DNA from: Candidatus Pelagibacter communis
GTDB taxonomy: Bacteria; Pseudomonadota; Alphaproteobacteria; Pelagibacterales; Pelagibacteraceae
Direction: 5' to 3'
Assembly (NCBI RefSeq): GCF_001180025.1
Contig: NZ_CVSK01000047.1
Span: 1-64,000, forward strand
DNA: 64,000 nt
Within the stretch, counting starts at the first letter, position 1, and each line of letters opens with the position of its first letter. Position numbers and translations under genes: made by a program. Positions 1-7,625 of the stretch are shown piece by piece. The notes under the pieces are model-generated. The model worked only from the letters and a program-made list of their open reading frames with translations, searched no databases and was not told where the DNA came from.

Positions 1-207
1 AAAACTAATATAGCAATGGGATATGTTCCGTTTGATGGAACTTTAAACCCTAATGGATTTCCAAAAGGTAAGGTTGGAACTAAGTTTAAAGTTCATCTTC
101 CTGAAAAATATTCGGACACTCCAGGAACACCTGTGGATGCTGTAGTTGTAGATATTCCATTCAAAGAGTCTTTCAACGCAAATACGAGAGAAGTTGTAAA
201 AGGGTAA
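1..207 (+). CDS. C-terminal fragment of a GcvT-type (aminomethyltransferase/dimethylglycine dehydrogenase-like) protein
   Basis: The frame is open from base 1 and ends with TAA at 205-207, so only the last 68 residues are visible and the start lies outside the window. The fragment has the look of the C-terminal beta-barrel domain of the GcvT family: an 'IAMGYVP' strand, then a 'VGTKFKVHL' strand, then a 'VDAVVVDIPF' strand followed by a short tail. In this family the barrel closes a tetrahydrofolate-binding transferase that takes methylene groups from glycine, dimethylglycine or related N-methyl compounds. The ending does not resemble the C-terminus I remember for the SAR11 DMSP demethylase DmdA. 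A strong terminator follows directly. The family call rests on a short tail and is moderate. Confidence 0.55.
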   Translation, partial: KTNIAMGYVPFDGTLNPNGFPKGKVGTKFKVHLPEKYSDTPGTPVDAVVVDIPFKESFNANTREVVKG

Positions 208-215
208 AATTTACT

Positions 216-245
216 AAGGGGGAGCTAATTTCAGTTCCCCCTTTT
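216..245 (+). terminator. Rho-independent terminator after the GcvT-type gene
   Basis: An 8-bp perfect stem, AAGGGGGA (216-223) with TCCCCCTT (236-243), encloses a 12-nt loop and runs into TTTT (242-245). It begins 9 nt after the stop codon. The G/C core stands out against the AT-rich background. Confidence 0.85.
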
Positions 246-253
246 CAATTCTA

Positions 254-364
254 ATGACCAAAAGTTTTCTAATAGCAGTTTGCATTATCATTGCTATTGC
301 TTTAATAATATTCCCATTAATTGTTTCTTATAAGGCTCAAAAAAATAAAAATAAAAAAAATTAA
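254..364 (+). CDS. 36-aa single-pass membrane peptide upstream of the Yip1-family gene
   Basis: An ATG at 254 opens a 36-codon frame ending with TAA at 362-364. The protein is one hydrophobic segment (about residues 5-24, rich in Ile, Ala, Leu and Val) followed by a strongly basic tail of alternating Lys and Asn. That predicts a single transmembrane helix with a positive cytoplasmic end. The stop codon shares its last base with the ATG of the next gene (TAATG), a coupling that is common between real genes in this window. There is no clear Shine-Dalgarno sequence. I do not recognise a family. The overlap and the clean membrane-peptide design favour a real gene, but the length makes chance possible. 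Confidence 0.5.
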   Translation: MTKSFLIAVCIIIAIALIIFPLIVSYKAQKNKNKKN

Positions 365-909
365 TGTTTGCTGAATTTTTAAATATAATCTTTAAGTCAA
401 TTAAATTAGACAAAACTCTTTATTCGGATAATAAAAATTTTGGGGAAGCATCAATATACTTTGCTGGGATTATAATGATCCTAGATGGTATCGCTGGAGC
501 AGTAGCAGCTAATACTATTATTAAAACAGCTATTGCAATGTCTGGTCTAACTGCAATAGTTACTTGGCTAATATGGGCAATTTTTATTTTTGTAATTGGA
601 GTTAAATTATTTCCTGACAAACAAACCAAAGTATCGTTCAAAAAAGTTTTAACAGCTGTTGGATTTGCGCATGCTCCTGGTTTATTAAGATTTTTTGCTG
701 TCACACCAGATTTAATGATACCAATAATTTTTCTTACACAGTTTTGGATTTTTGCAGGTTTAATAATTTCAACTAAACAGATATTGAGTTTAAAATCTAA
801 TTTTAAATCTTTTGGGATTGTACTTTTATCCTTTTTAATTATTGCATTTTTATCTATCTCATTTGTGATGAGTAGAATGAATATGCTTCCAGTAAGTCAA
901 ATCAGTTAA
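364..909 (+). CDS. Yip1-family integral membrane protein
   Basis: The 181-residue protein has about five hydrophobic segments. The N-terminus is a short amphipathic 'FLNIIFKSIKLDKTLYSDN' region, followed by helices that include a stretch rich in small residues ('IAGAVAANTIIKTAIAMS') and the 'VGFAHAPGLLRFFAV' loop typical of bacterial Yip1-domain proteins (conserved AxxP near a helix start). Function in bacteria is not established. It follows the 36-aa peptide with a 1-nt overlap and converges on a small leftward gene, sharing bases 906-909 with it. Confidence 0.7.
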   Translation: MFAEFLNIIFKSIKLDKTLYSDNKNFGEASIYFAGIIMILDGIAGAVAANTIIKTAIAMSGLTAIVTWLIWAIFIFVIGVKLFPDKQTKVSFKKVLTAVGFAHAPGLLRFFAVTPDLMIPIIFLTQFWIFAGLIISTKQILSLKSNFKSFGIVLLSFLIIAFLSISFVMSRMNMLPVSQIS

Positions 910-1073
910 AGTGGAAAAATAGTCTTAGATACTCTACAAGATTTACATAATTTAAACCCAGTAAGAATTAAATTTTGAGTGACACTTTCGTCTTCCTCTT
1001 TGCATTCGTCACAAATATTATTTAATTCTTCAGTATCTACCTTTGGATTTTTTTCATCAATTTTATCAATCAT
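906..1073 (-). CDS. 55-aa acidic double-CxxC (zinc-ribbon-like) protein
   Basis: A leftward ATG at 1073-1071 opens a 55-codon frame ending with TAA at 908-906. The protein is acidic in its first half and carries two cysteine pairs, CDEC (residues 21-24) and CKSC (43-46), separated by 18 residues. That is the layout of a small treble-clef or zinc-ribbon knuckle. The start overlaps the end of the DUF3726 gene by 8 nt (ATG at 1073, upstream TGA ending at 1066), which suggests translational coupling as last gene of the dipeptidase cassette. No family recognised. Zinc binding is inferred from the cysteine spacing only. Confidence 0.7.
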   Translation of the reverse strand: MIDKIDEKNPKVDTEELNNICDECKEEDESVTQNLILTGFKLCKSCRVSKTIFPL

Positions 1074-1677
1074 TATCTGTCAAACCAGCACCTGCCGCAC
1101 CCTCTTTTAAACTGTCACTCTCTTCAACAAAAGTTTCTTCGGATAACTTGTATAAATTATTCCATTCATCGTTTGTAAAGTTATCTTCATTTTCAAGTAG
1201 ATTGACCTCAATTGTATTCGCTATCTTTGGAAATTCTTGATCAATAAAATTTGAAAAAATATTTACATTTAGATTTAGTAACATTTTTTTTTCATCTATT
1301 TTTACATTAATTTTTTTTCCAATAATTTCTGATGAACGACTTATGAAGGAAATAAAAATTATTGGATAAGCAACATTTTTAAACTCAATTTTTTTTAAAT
1401 TTTCTAAAACATTTATTTGATCTAAAAAACTAACGCCTAAAGTAATTGGACAGTAAGGATTATTCAATGAAGAGTTATTTTCACTAATTAAATTTAAACT
1501 TTCAAATTTACTTTTATTTTTTTGATTTAAATATTCATTAAGGTGCTTAATACCCGGTAAACTAAATAGCTCTAACAATCTTATACTTTTTCCTGTTTCC
1601 TCAGAAACTCCCCAAGAATATCCTGCCGCCTTTGAAGCTCTTTTAACAGTAGTTTCAATTTCACTCAGTGATTTCAT
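1066..1677 (-). CDS. DUF3726 family protein
   Basis: The 203-residue protein begins 'MKSLSEIETTVKRASKAAGYSWGVSEETGKSIRLLE', the signature start of DUF3726 proteins (a 'SLSEIE...A..AARGAGYSWGLAEEAGKA..WL' type motif). The rest is mixed alpha/beta with no signal peptide or membrane segment. The domain has no assigned function that I know. It lies 2 nt after the 553-aa gene and overlaps the 55-aa double-CxxC gene by 8 nt, so it belongs to a tight four-gene leftward operon headed by an M19-type dipeptidase. Confidence 0.75.
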   Translation of the reverse strand: MKSLSEIETTVKRASKAAGYSWGVSEETGKSIRLLELFSLPGIKHLNEYLNQKNKSKFESLNLISENNSSLNNPYCPITLGVSFLDQINVLENLKKIEFKNVAYPIIFISFISRSSEIIGKKINVKIDEKKMLLNLNVNIFSNFIDQEFPKIANTIEVNLLENEDNFTNDEWNNLYKLSEETFVEESDSLKEGAAGAGLTDND

Positions 1678-1679
1678 TA

Positions 1680-3341
1680 TTAAATATTGGTTTTATATAC
1701 CCATTGCTCGTCATAACTTTTTAACTCATTTGGAAGTGGAGCTCCTTGGAACATGCAAATTCTTAACCATTTGTCAGATCGTGGATCAAATTTTAATGCC
1801 CCAAAAAAAGACAATTTTAGTCTAAGCATATCAATAGGCATTAAATCTTTACCAATTGTATTATCTTGTATCTCTGAATAAGGAAATTTTTCTACAATGA
1901 ATGCTCTCCTCACGACATGTCTTAATTCAGAATTTGATGTTAAAAATTCAGCAATAGTTAAACTATTTTTTGAGACTAATAATTTGTCATAAAGTTTTTT
2001 TATATCTCTTGCTATTGCTAAAGGCTGTTCTAATTCTGATCCATGCTCTTCAAAACGATCCGCTAATCTAGGTTCCTCTTTATTTTTTGAAATAAACCAA
2101 AAGTTTTTATTATTTTCTTTTTCTTCAAAATTAATATCTAAAATGTTTGGATACTTTGCTTCAATGATATTTCGCAATTCTTCAACTTTTCTATAAGTTG
2201 GAATATTAAAATATTTCTCTTCATCTGAGCTCATTTCTTTTACCAAAGGATTTACAATATTATTATAAGGTTCCATCATTATTGAAACAATGTATTCAAT
2301 ACATTCCTCGCAAGTATTATCCTCCAACCATTGATATATTTTGTTAAAAGGATATTCGATCTCAAAATCAAAATCTTTGTTTATAAAGTTTAAAAATCTT
2401 TCAACATCTTTTAGTAATGATGTGATTTTTATTTGCTGATATTCGCTATCAGTATTCCAGCTTGTAATATTTTTTAATGATTTTGTTACACAATCTATAA
2501 ACAAATCACTATCTTGACTTTCTACATCTTTGATTTCTCTAATTTTTTTAAGTGCTTTTTCTCTACTTAAAATCCAATTATTTAATAGAGTTGGGTGATT
2601 GACTATAAATGGAGCCATGCCCAAGCCTGTTGAATTACCTATTCCCAAGTTTTTACAAATATTATCATCTAACTTAACGGCTGTTTTTGGATTTTTATAA
2701 TAAGCAACATGATTAACTTGATCAAAAGTAAATTGTCTTACCAAATATACCAACATCATTTCTAATCTGAATGGGCCATTAATTTCTTCACGATTTTTAA
2801 TTCTAAATCGATCTGCTAGACCAAACTTACCAGAGCCATATACTGCTGTAGTCCTATATAAATAGCCTACTTTTGATAATAAGTTTAAATCTGGCTGTTG
2901 ACCTTTGCTCAAACTTTCAACTACGTGATTATAAATTCTTACTGATTTGTTTGCTCTAGATAAAGTTAATTCTTTATAAGAAAGTCTACCAACTTCTTGT
3001 TTTGGAACTTCATTTTTTAATCTTTCAATATCTTTTTTTGTAGGAACTCCATCATGTAATGTAAAGGCAGCATCCCATTTTGTTGCAATAACTCTATCTG
3101 ATCTTTCTTCATCTTTGATTTCATTTGCAAAACAAACTAAAGAATAAACTCTTTTATTTTTTTTAAATGAATAAACAGCTTCTCCAAAACCATTTTCGTT
3201 TAAATTAAATAAATCTCTTTTATACTCCCACTCTTTAAATTCATTAAGAAAACTTCTTAAAAAAGATAATTTTGATTGATGAAAAGATCCTAGCCTTGAT
3301 AATTTCATTATCTTGTTTGGGTCTCTTAATTCAACTTTCAT
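1680..3341 (-). CDS. Conserved protein of unknown function (553 aa) in the dipeptidase/DUF3726 cassette
   Basis: The 553-residue soluble protein has no signal peptide or transmembrane segment. It starts 'MKVELRDPNKIMKLSRLGSFHQSKLSFLRSFLNEF' and includes a well-formed 'YLYRTTAVYGSGKFGLADR' segment near residue 180, a 'GLGMAPFIVNHPTLLNNWI' segment near 255, and a paired-cysteine 'NTCEECIEYIVSIMMEP' segment near 365. I cannot assign it to a named family, although the same neighbour set (dipeptidase and DUF3726 protein) is what I associate with marine alphaproteobacteria. It starts 2 nt downstream of the dipeptidase and ends 2 nt before the DUF3726 gene, so the three are almost certainly cotranscribed. 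Confidence 0.7.
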   Translation of the reverse strand: MKVELRDPNKIMKLSRLGSFHQSKLSFLRSFLNEFKEWEYKRDLFNLNENGFGEAVYSFKKNKRVYSLVCFANEIKDEERSDRVIATKWDAAFTLHDGVPTKKDIERLKNEVPKQEVGRLSYKELTLSRANKSVRIYNHVVESLSKGQQPDLNLLSKVGYLYRTTAVYGSGKFGLADRFRIKNREEINGPFRLEMMLVYLVRQFTFDQVNHVAYYKNPKTAVKLDDNICKNLGIGNSTGLGMAPFIVNHPTLLNNWILSREKALKKIREIKDVESQDSDLFIDCVTKSLKNITSWNTDSEYQQIKITSLLKDVERFLNFINKDFDFEIEYPFNKIYQWLEDNTCEECIEYIVSIMMEPYNNIVNPLVKEMSSDEEKYFNIPTYRKVEELRNIIEAKYPNILDINFEEKENNKNFWFISKNKEEPRLADRFEEHGSELEQPLAIARDIKKLYDKLLVSKNSLTIAEFLTSNSELRHVVRRAFIVEKFPYSEIQDNTIGKDLMPIDMLRLKLSFFGALKFDPRSDKWLRICMFQGAPLPNELKSYDEQWVYKTNI

Positions 3342-3343
3342 AA

Positions 3344-4309
3344 TTAAATAGATTTATAAAAATTGTACCAGTTATTTCCAAGTATTCCATGTGTCTCGGT
3401 ATCTGAAAAACCTGCTTTTTTTAGACCTTTTTCAATATTTGAGAACCCTCTTGCATCAAGAAACCAGTCAGGTTGTTTTGGAAAACCTGGTTTATTTTTT
3501 GAACCTTCACCATAATTTTTACTTTTAGACCAAGAACCATTTCTCATCCATTCAACAACAGTATCTGGATGATCTAAACAAAGATCTGATCCTATTCCTA
3601 TTTTTTTTACATCCATTATTTCAGCTGTTTTTGCCACCATTTCACAAAAACTATCTAGACTACAATTTGTATTATCTTTTAAGTGATGAGGGTATAATGA
3701 TAAACCCAACATACCACCACTATCGCTCAAAATTTTTAATAAATCTGAAGATTTGTTTCTTTTAGCTGGATGCCAAAAAGAAGGGTTAGCATGAGTAATT
3801 GCAATTGGTTTTTCACTAAACTCAATTGCATCTATAGTACTTTTTTCTGCAGAATGTGACATGTCAACTACAAGGCCAACTCTATTCATTTCTCTTATAA
3901 CCTCACGTCCAAAATTTGTAACTCCACTATCTACTTTCTCATAACAACCTGTTGCAAGTAAAGATTGATTGTTATAGGTCAACTGCATAAATCGACATCC
4001 TAATTCATGAACCTTTTCAACAAGATTTATGTCGTCTTCAATTGGTGAACAGTTTTGAAAACCAAAAAATATTGCAGTTTTATTTTCTTTATTAGCTTTA
4101 TCAATATCTTGAAAATTTTTACCAAGGAAAATTAAATCAGAATTTTCATGAAATAATTTTTCCCATTTTTTTATTTCGATTTGTAATTCATCAAAATCTT
4201 CATGGTAGACAATAGTAACATGGACAGCATCTAATCCAGCGGATCTGTTTATCTCAAAGATTTTTCTAGACCAGTTGCAATATTGAAGATTGTCGATTTT
4301 ATAATTCAT
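3344..4309 (-). CDS. Membrane dipeptidase (peptidase family M19) variant
   Basis: I chose the ATG at 4309 (321 aa) over an upstream TTG at 4330 because relatives begin with a short segment before 'NWSR'. The M19 core is present: 'LTYNNQSLLATGC', 'VVDMSHSAEKST', 'PIAITHANPSFWHPAKRN' and 'IGIGSDLCLDHPD', giving the two histidines, the arginine and the late aspartate expected of renal-dipeptidase-like enzymes. The usual N-terminal His-x-Asp metal motif is absent ('DAVHVTIVYHED' stands near that place), and the bridging glutamate region reads 'FFGFQNCSPIEDD'. The enzyme is therefore an amidohydrolase-fold protein with an altered metal site. It may hydrolyse something other than an ordinary dipeptide. 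It heads the leftward cassette. Confidence 0.8.
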   Translation of the reverse strand: MNYKIDNLQYCNWSRKIFEINRSAGLDAVHVTIVYHEDFDELQIEIKKWEKLFHENSDLIFLGKNFQDIDKANKENKTAIFFGFQNCSPIEDDINLVEKVHELGCRFMQLTYNNQSLLATGCYEKVDSGVTNFGREVIREMNRVGLVVDMSHSAEKSTIDAIEFSEKPIAITHANPSFWHPAKRNKSSDLLKILSDSGGMLGLSLYPHHLKDNTNCSLDSFCEMVAKTAEIMDVKKIGIGSDLCLDHPDTVVEWMRNGSWSKSKNYGEGSKNKPGFPKQPDWFLDARGFSNIEKGLKKAGFSDTETHGILGNNWYNFYKSI

Positions 4310-4403
4310 AGTATGCTTAACTCTAATCAATATGTATTTTAAATACTATTAATTTTATTGAAATTTTTAGTTAATTTTGAAATAAACAGATTGATCAATT
4401 TTC

Positions 4404-4895
4404 ATGAAAAAAAATAATAAATTAAAAGTTTCAATCATAATGGGAAGTCAATCAGACTATAAAGTAATGAAACTGGCCGAAAAAACCTTAAAAAAAATTG
4501 GAGTTTCGTTTGAAACAAAAATTATATCTGCTCACAGAACACCACAAAGAATGTATGAATATGCTGCAAAAGTTGAGCAAAATCATATAGGAGTAATAAT
4601 TGCAGGTGCTGGAGGATCTGCTCATCTTCCAGGTATGATATCAGCACTTACACATCTGCCGGTACTTGGTGTTCCTGTTGAAAGTAAAAAGCTTAAAGGT
4701 TTGGATAGTTTGTTATCAATTGTACAAATGCCTAAAGGAATTCCTGTAGGAACGCTTGCTATAGGAGAGGACGGCGCTATTAATGCTGCTTTACTAGCAG
4801 CAGCAATAATTGCTAATAATAATTCGAATGTTCGAAAAAAACTTAAAAATTTTAGAACATCACATACTAAATCTGTAAAGAAATCTCCAAAATAA
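4404..4895 (+). CDS. purE: N5-carboxyaminoimidazole ribonucleotide mutase PurE
   Basis: The 163-residue protein is a standard class I PurE, which moves the carboxylate of N5-CAIR to give CAIR in purine synthesis. Visible signatures are '[12 protein letters not shown]' at the N-terminus, '[14 protein letters not shown]' with the catalytic histidine, '[27 protein letters not shown]' and '[16 protein letters not shown]'. A basic tail of about 20 residues extends beyond the core. It is followed after one base by purK and is divergent from the dipeptidase cassette, so its promoter must lie in 4310-4403. Confidence 0.95.
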   Translation: MKKNNKLKVSIIMGSQSDYKVMKLAEKTLKKIGVSFETKIISAHRTPQRMYEYAAKVEQNHIGVIIAGAGGSAHLPGMISALTHLPVLGVPVESKKLKGLDSLLSIVQMPKGIPVGTLAIGEDGAINAALLAAAIIANNNSNVRKKLKNFRTSHTKSVKKSPK

Positions 4896-4896
4896 A

Positions 4897-5943
4897 ATGT
4901 CAGAAATTACTCTTGGTATCATTGGGGGTGGTCAACTTGGAAGCATGCTTGCAATAGCAGCTAAAAAAATAAATGTGAAAACTGTTATTTTTTGTGATGA
5001 TATAGATGCACCAGCACAAAATTTTTGCAATCAATTTATTAATGGAAGTTATGATAATAAAGAAAAAATATCAGAATTTTTAAATCAGGTTGATTTAGTC
5101 ACTTATGAATTTGAAAATATTCCATATGAAACATTAAATGAAATTAATAAATTTAAACCAGTTTTACCAAAGCCTTCTGTTAACAGATTAATCCAACATC
5201 GATTGGCTGAAAAAGATTTTGTTAATAAATTAAATATTAGAACAACTAGATATGTATCGATTGAAAAAAAATCTGACATAGATGCATTGGAAGATTTTCT
5301 GCCAGGAATTTTAAAAACAACAACACTCGGTTATGATGGAAAAGGTCAATATCCAATTAAATCAGGCGATGATCTTAGTGTTTTGAATATTGATTTTTCA
5401 AAAGGATATATTCTTGAAAAACTTGTAAAATTAAAAAAAGAGATTTCAATTATAATTACAAGGTTTGGTAATAATAAATATGAAATTTACGAACCAATAG
5501 AAAACACCCACGAAGATCAAATTTTAAAATATTCAAAAATACCAGCTGAGATTGATGAAAAGATTTTTAATCAATCTAAAGATTGGGCAATGCTAATTGC
5601 AGAAGAACTTAAATATGTTGGAACTTTATGTGTAGAATTTTTTATTGACAGAAATAATAATCTTTATGTTAATGAGATTGCACCTAGAGTACATAACTCA
5701 GGACATCTAACAATAAATGCTTTTAATGTGAGTCAATTTGAAAATCATGTAAGAGCTGTGTGTGGTTTAGAACAAATTCCTTTAAAAAAAATATCTAATG
5801 CTAAAATGATGAATTTGCTTGGCCATCAAATTACTCATTACAGAAACATACAAAAGTTTAATGATAACGAATTTTTCTTTGATTATTTAAAAAAAGATAT
5901 AAAAGAAAAAAGAAAAATGGGTCATATCACAACTTTAGTATAA
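4897..5943 (+). CDS. purK: N5-carboxyaminoimidazole ribonucleotide synthase PurK
   Basis: The 348-residue ATP-grasp enzyme carboxylates AIR with bicarbonate and ATP, feeding PurE. Landmarks are 'TLGIIGGGQLGSMLAIAA' at the start, 'DLVTYEFENIPYE', 'ILKTTTLGYDGKGQYPI' for the nucleotide loop, and 'VNEIAPRVHNSGHLTINAFNVSQFENHVRAVCG' for the metal and substrate end. Its length is normal. It follows purE with a 1-nt gap, and the next gene's ATG follows its stop codon immediately, so purE, purK and the acetyltransferase form one operon. Confidence 0.95.
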   Translation: MSEITLGIIGGGQLGSMLAIAAKKINVKTVIFCDDIDAPAQNFCNQFINGSYDNKEKISEFLNQVDLVTYEFENIPYETLNEINKFKPVLPKPSVNRLIQHRLAEKDFVNKLNIRTTRYVSIEKKSDIDALEDFLPGILKTTTLGYDGKGQYPIKSGDDLSVLNIDFSKGYILEKLVKLKKEISIIITRFGNNKYEIYEPIENTHEDQILKYSKIPAEIDEKIFNQSKDWAMLIAEELKYVGTLCVEFFIDRNNNLYVNEIAPRVHNSGHLTINAFNVSQFENHVRAVCGLEQIPLKKISNAKMMNLLGHQITHYRNIQKFNDNEFFFDYLKKDIKEKRKMGHITTLV

Positions 5944-6411
5944 ATGTTAAAATCAATAGAAGGTAATTTTGATAATACAGAAGTTAATGAGCTTCTAACT
6001 AAGCATTTTGTTGAACTTAGAGCTGCCTCTCCAGAAGGTAGTGCTCACGTCCTGGATATTCCTGGTTTAAAAGTTCCATCAATTAAATTTTGGAGCTTAT
6101 GGGATGATGAAAAACTGATCGGTTGTGGTGCTTTAAAGTTTTTAGATAATGAACATGGGGAATTTAAATCGATAAGAATTCATGACAATTTCAGAAATCA
6201 AGGTCAAGGGATTAAGGTAATCAATCATTTAATTAGTGAAGCTAAAAAACTTAAAATAAAAAGATTAAGTATCGAAACAGGAGCGGGTGATTTTTTTATA
6301 CCGGCAAGAAAACTTTTCAAAAAAACTGGTTTCGCAGTATGCGAGCCTTTTGCGCACTACAAAGAAGACATCAATTCTGTTTATTTAACTAAGATAATCG
6401 ATGATAATTAA
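5944..6411 (+). CDS. GNAT-family N-acetyltransferase
   Basis: The 155-residue protein shows the GNAT acetyl-CoA motif A as 'RIHDNFRNQGQGIKVINHLISEAK' (Q-x-x-G-x-G type), then 'IKRLSIETGAGDFFIPARKLFKKTGFAVCEPF', a motif B with the usual aromatic/Gly turn. The acceptor substrate cannot be told from sequence. The ATG directly abuts the purK stop codon, so it is cotranscribed with purEK, though a role in purine synthesis is not implied. Confidence 0.8.
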   Translation: MLKSIEGNFDNTEVNELLTKHFVELRAASPEGSAHVLDIPGLKVPSIKFWSLWDDEKLIGCGALKFLDNEHGEFKSIRIHDNFRNQGQGIKVINHLISEAKKLKIKRLSIETGAGDFFIPARKLFKKTGFAVCEPFAHYKEDINSVYLTKIIDDN

Positions 6412-6441
6412 TAAATTATTTTTAATTATTGATCTATTTTG

Positions 6442-6447
6442 TTGACA
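6442..6447 (+). promoter_or_regulatory. Candidate -35 element upstream of the cold-shock gene
   Basis: A consensus TTGACA lies at 6442-6447, 82 nt before the cspA start codon. No well-placed TATAAT follows at 16-18 nt. The nearest weak matches are TAAAGA at 6463-6468 (15-nt spacing). The element is plausible but incomplete. Confidence 0.35.
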
Positions 6448-6473
6448 AAACTCAATAAAATCTAAAGAAAGCC

Positions 6474-6499
6474 ATTATTACTTAATTATAAGTAATAAT
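6474..6499 (+). promoter_or_regulatory. Perfect 11-bp hairpin in the cspA leader
   Basis: ATTATTACTTA (6474-6484) and TAAGTAATAAT (6489-6499) are exact reverse complements around a 4-nt loop, ending 29 nt before the cspA start codon. The stem is almost all A/T, so in RNA it would be only marginally stable. It could act as a temperature-sensitive leader structure, or as a dyad operator at DNA level. Confidence 0.55.
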
Positions 6500-6528
6500 T
6501 AAACATAACAAAAAGTAAGAAGAAAAAT

Positions 6529-6735
6529 ATGAGTCTACAAGGTAAAGTAAAGTGGTTCAATCCAACCAAAGGTTTTGGTTTTATTGAAAGAGAAGATAAA
6601 GAAAAAGATGTGTTTGTACATGTTTCAGCAGTAAGAGACGCTGGTATGAACGGTTTAGATGAGGGTCAAGCTTTGACTTTCGATGTTGAAGATGGTCCTA
6701 AAGGTCCTTCAGCAGTTAACTTAAAAACTGCATAA
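6529..6735 (+). CDS. cspA: Cold-shock domain protein (CspA family)
   Basis: The 68-residue protein is a single cold-shock domain with both RNA-binding motifs: '[10 protein letters not shown]' (RNP1) and 'DVFVHVSAV' (RNP2), starting '[16 protein letters not shown]'. Such proteins bind single-stranded nucleic acid and melt RNA structure. It is preceded by a purine-rich ribosome site (AAGAAG, 6517-6522) and a hairpin leader, and is followed by a long hairpin terminator, so it is probably a single-gene transcript. Confidence 0.95.
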   Translation: MSLQGKVKWFNPTKGFGFIEREDKEKDVFVHVSAVRDAGMNGLDEGQALTFDVEDGPKGPSAVNLKTA

Positions 6736-6747
6736 TTTCACACTTCC

Positions 6748-6798
6748 TATTGGCTGAAAAATTTATTTTACTTTAGTAAATTTATTATTCAGCCAATA
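6748..6798. terminator. Long hairpin after cspA
   Basis: TATTGGCTGAA (6748-6758) pairs perfectly with TTCAGCCAATA (6788-6798). Inside it AAATTTA (6759-6765) pairs with TAAATTT (6777-6783), leaving a 4-nt bulge. No long T-run follows on the top strand, so termination efficiency is uncertain. RNA 3'-end protection is an alternative role. Confidence 0.6.
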
Positions 6799-6875
6799 CC
6801 TTATTTAATAACAATCTTTAAACACAATTATTAATTATAGATTTAAATTAAAATATTAATAAATTAATCAAGATT

Positions 6876-7622
6876 ATGATTGGAATTTTAGGTGGAATGG
6901 GAACTCAAGCTGGTCTTGATTTTTGTAACAAACTTGCGGTTTTAAATAGAGGAAAAATTGATCAAGAGTATCCATTATTTATACTTTATAATAAATCAAA
7001 TATTCCTGGCAGACCTGAATCTATAGGATCTCAAACTAAAAATCTTTCGAACAAATCTACAAACAAAACAAGTAGAGCAAAATATAACAAAGTTTTAAAG
7101 AGCTTACTCAAAGGTTGTAAGCTTCTAGAAAAGAATAAATGTAAATTTATAGTTATACCTTGCAATACAGCTCATTATTGGTTCGATGATTTACAAAATA
7201 AAATCAATATTCCAATAATCAATATGCCAAAAGAAGTTTTCAAATTTACAAAAAAAAAATGTATAAAAAACTCCAAAGTTGGTCTCTTGGCAACTGAGGG
7301 TACTCTTAAAACTGGAGTTTATAAAAAATTTTTTGAAAAAGATTATCAATTAATAGAGCCATCTCAAAAAATACAAAAATTGTCAGTCAATAAAGCAATT
7401 AAATTAGTTAAAATGGGTAATGTAAAAGCAGCTGCAAAAGCAATTAAACCTGCAATTGACTACTTAATTAAAATCAAGTGCAAAAAAATTATTTTAGGTT
7501 GTACAGAGCTACCTATTGCAATTTTTGCATTTAAATCATTTGAAAATGTTAAATCCTCAAAAGTTTTCTTAGATCCTAACTTAATTTTGGCTCATTCAGC
7601 TATGGTTATGCATAAAAATTAG
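6876..7622 (+). CDS. Aspartate/glutamate racemase family protein
   Basis: The 248-residue protein has the two-cysteine fold of PLP-independent Asp/Glu racemases. It begins 'MIGILGGMGTQAGLDFCNKL'. The first catalytic cysteine is C96 in 'FIVIPCNTAHYW' and the second is C209 in 'IILGCTELPIAI'. 'GLLATEGTLKTGVY' is also a family motif. The enzyme probably interconverts D- and L-forms of an acidic or broad-range amino acid. The exact substrate is not visible. It is followed after 3 nt by an unknown gene on the same strand. Confidence 0.85.
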   Translation: MIGILGGMGTQAGLDFCNKLAVLNRGKIDQEYPLFILYNKSNIPGRPESIGSQTKNLSNKSTNKTSRAKYNKVLKSLLKGCKLLEKNKCKFIVIPCNTAHYWFDDLQNKINIPIINMPKEVFKFTKKKCIKNSKVGLLATEGTLKTGVYKKFFEKDYQLIEPSQKIQKLSVNKAIKLVKMGNVKAAAKAIKPAIDYLIKIKCKKIILGCTELPIAIFAFKSFENVKSSKVFLDPNLILAHSAMVMHKN

Positions 7623-7625
7623 CTT

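Noticed and set aside
1-207. C-terminus of the DMSP demethylase DmdA
   Set aside because: SAR11 DmdA is a GcvT-type protein too, but its remembered C-terminal sequence differs clearly from this tail, so I kept only the family-level call.
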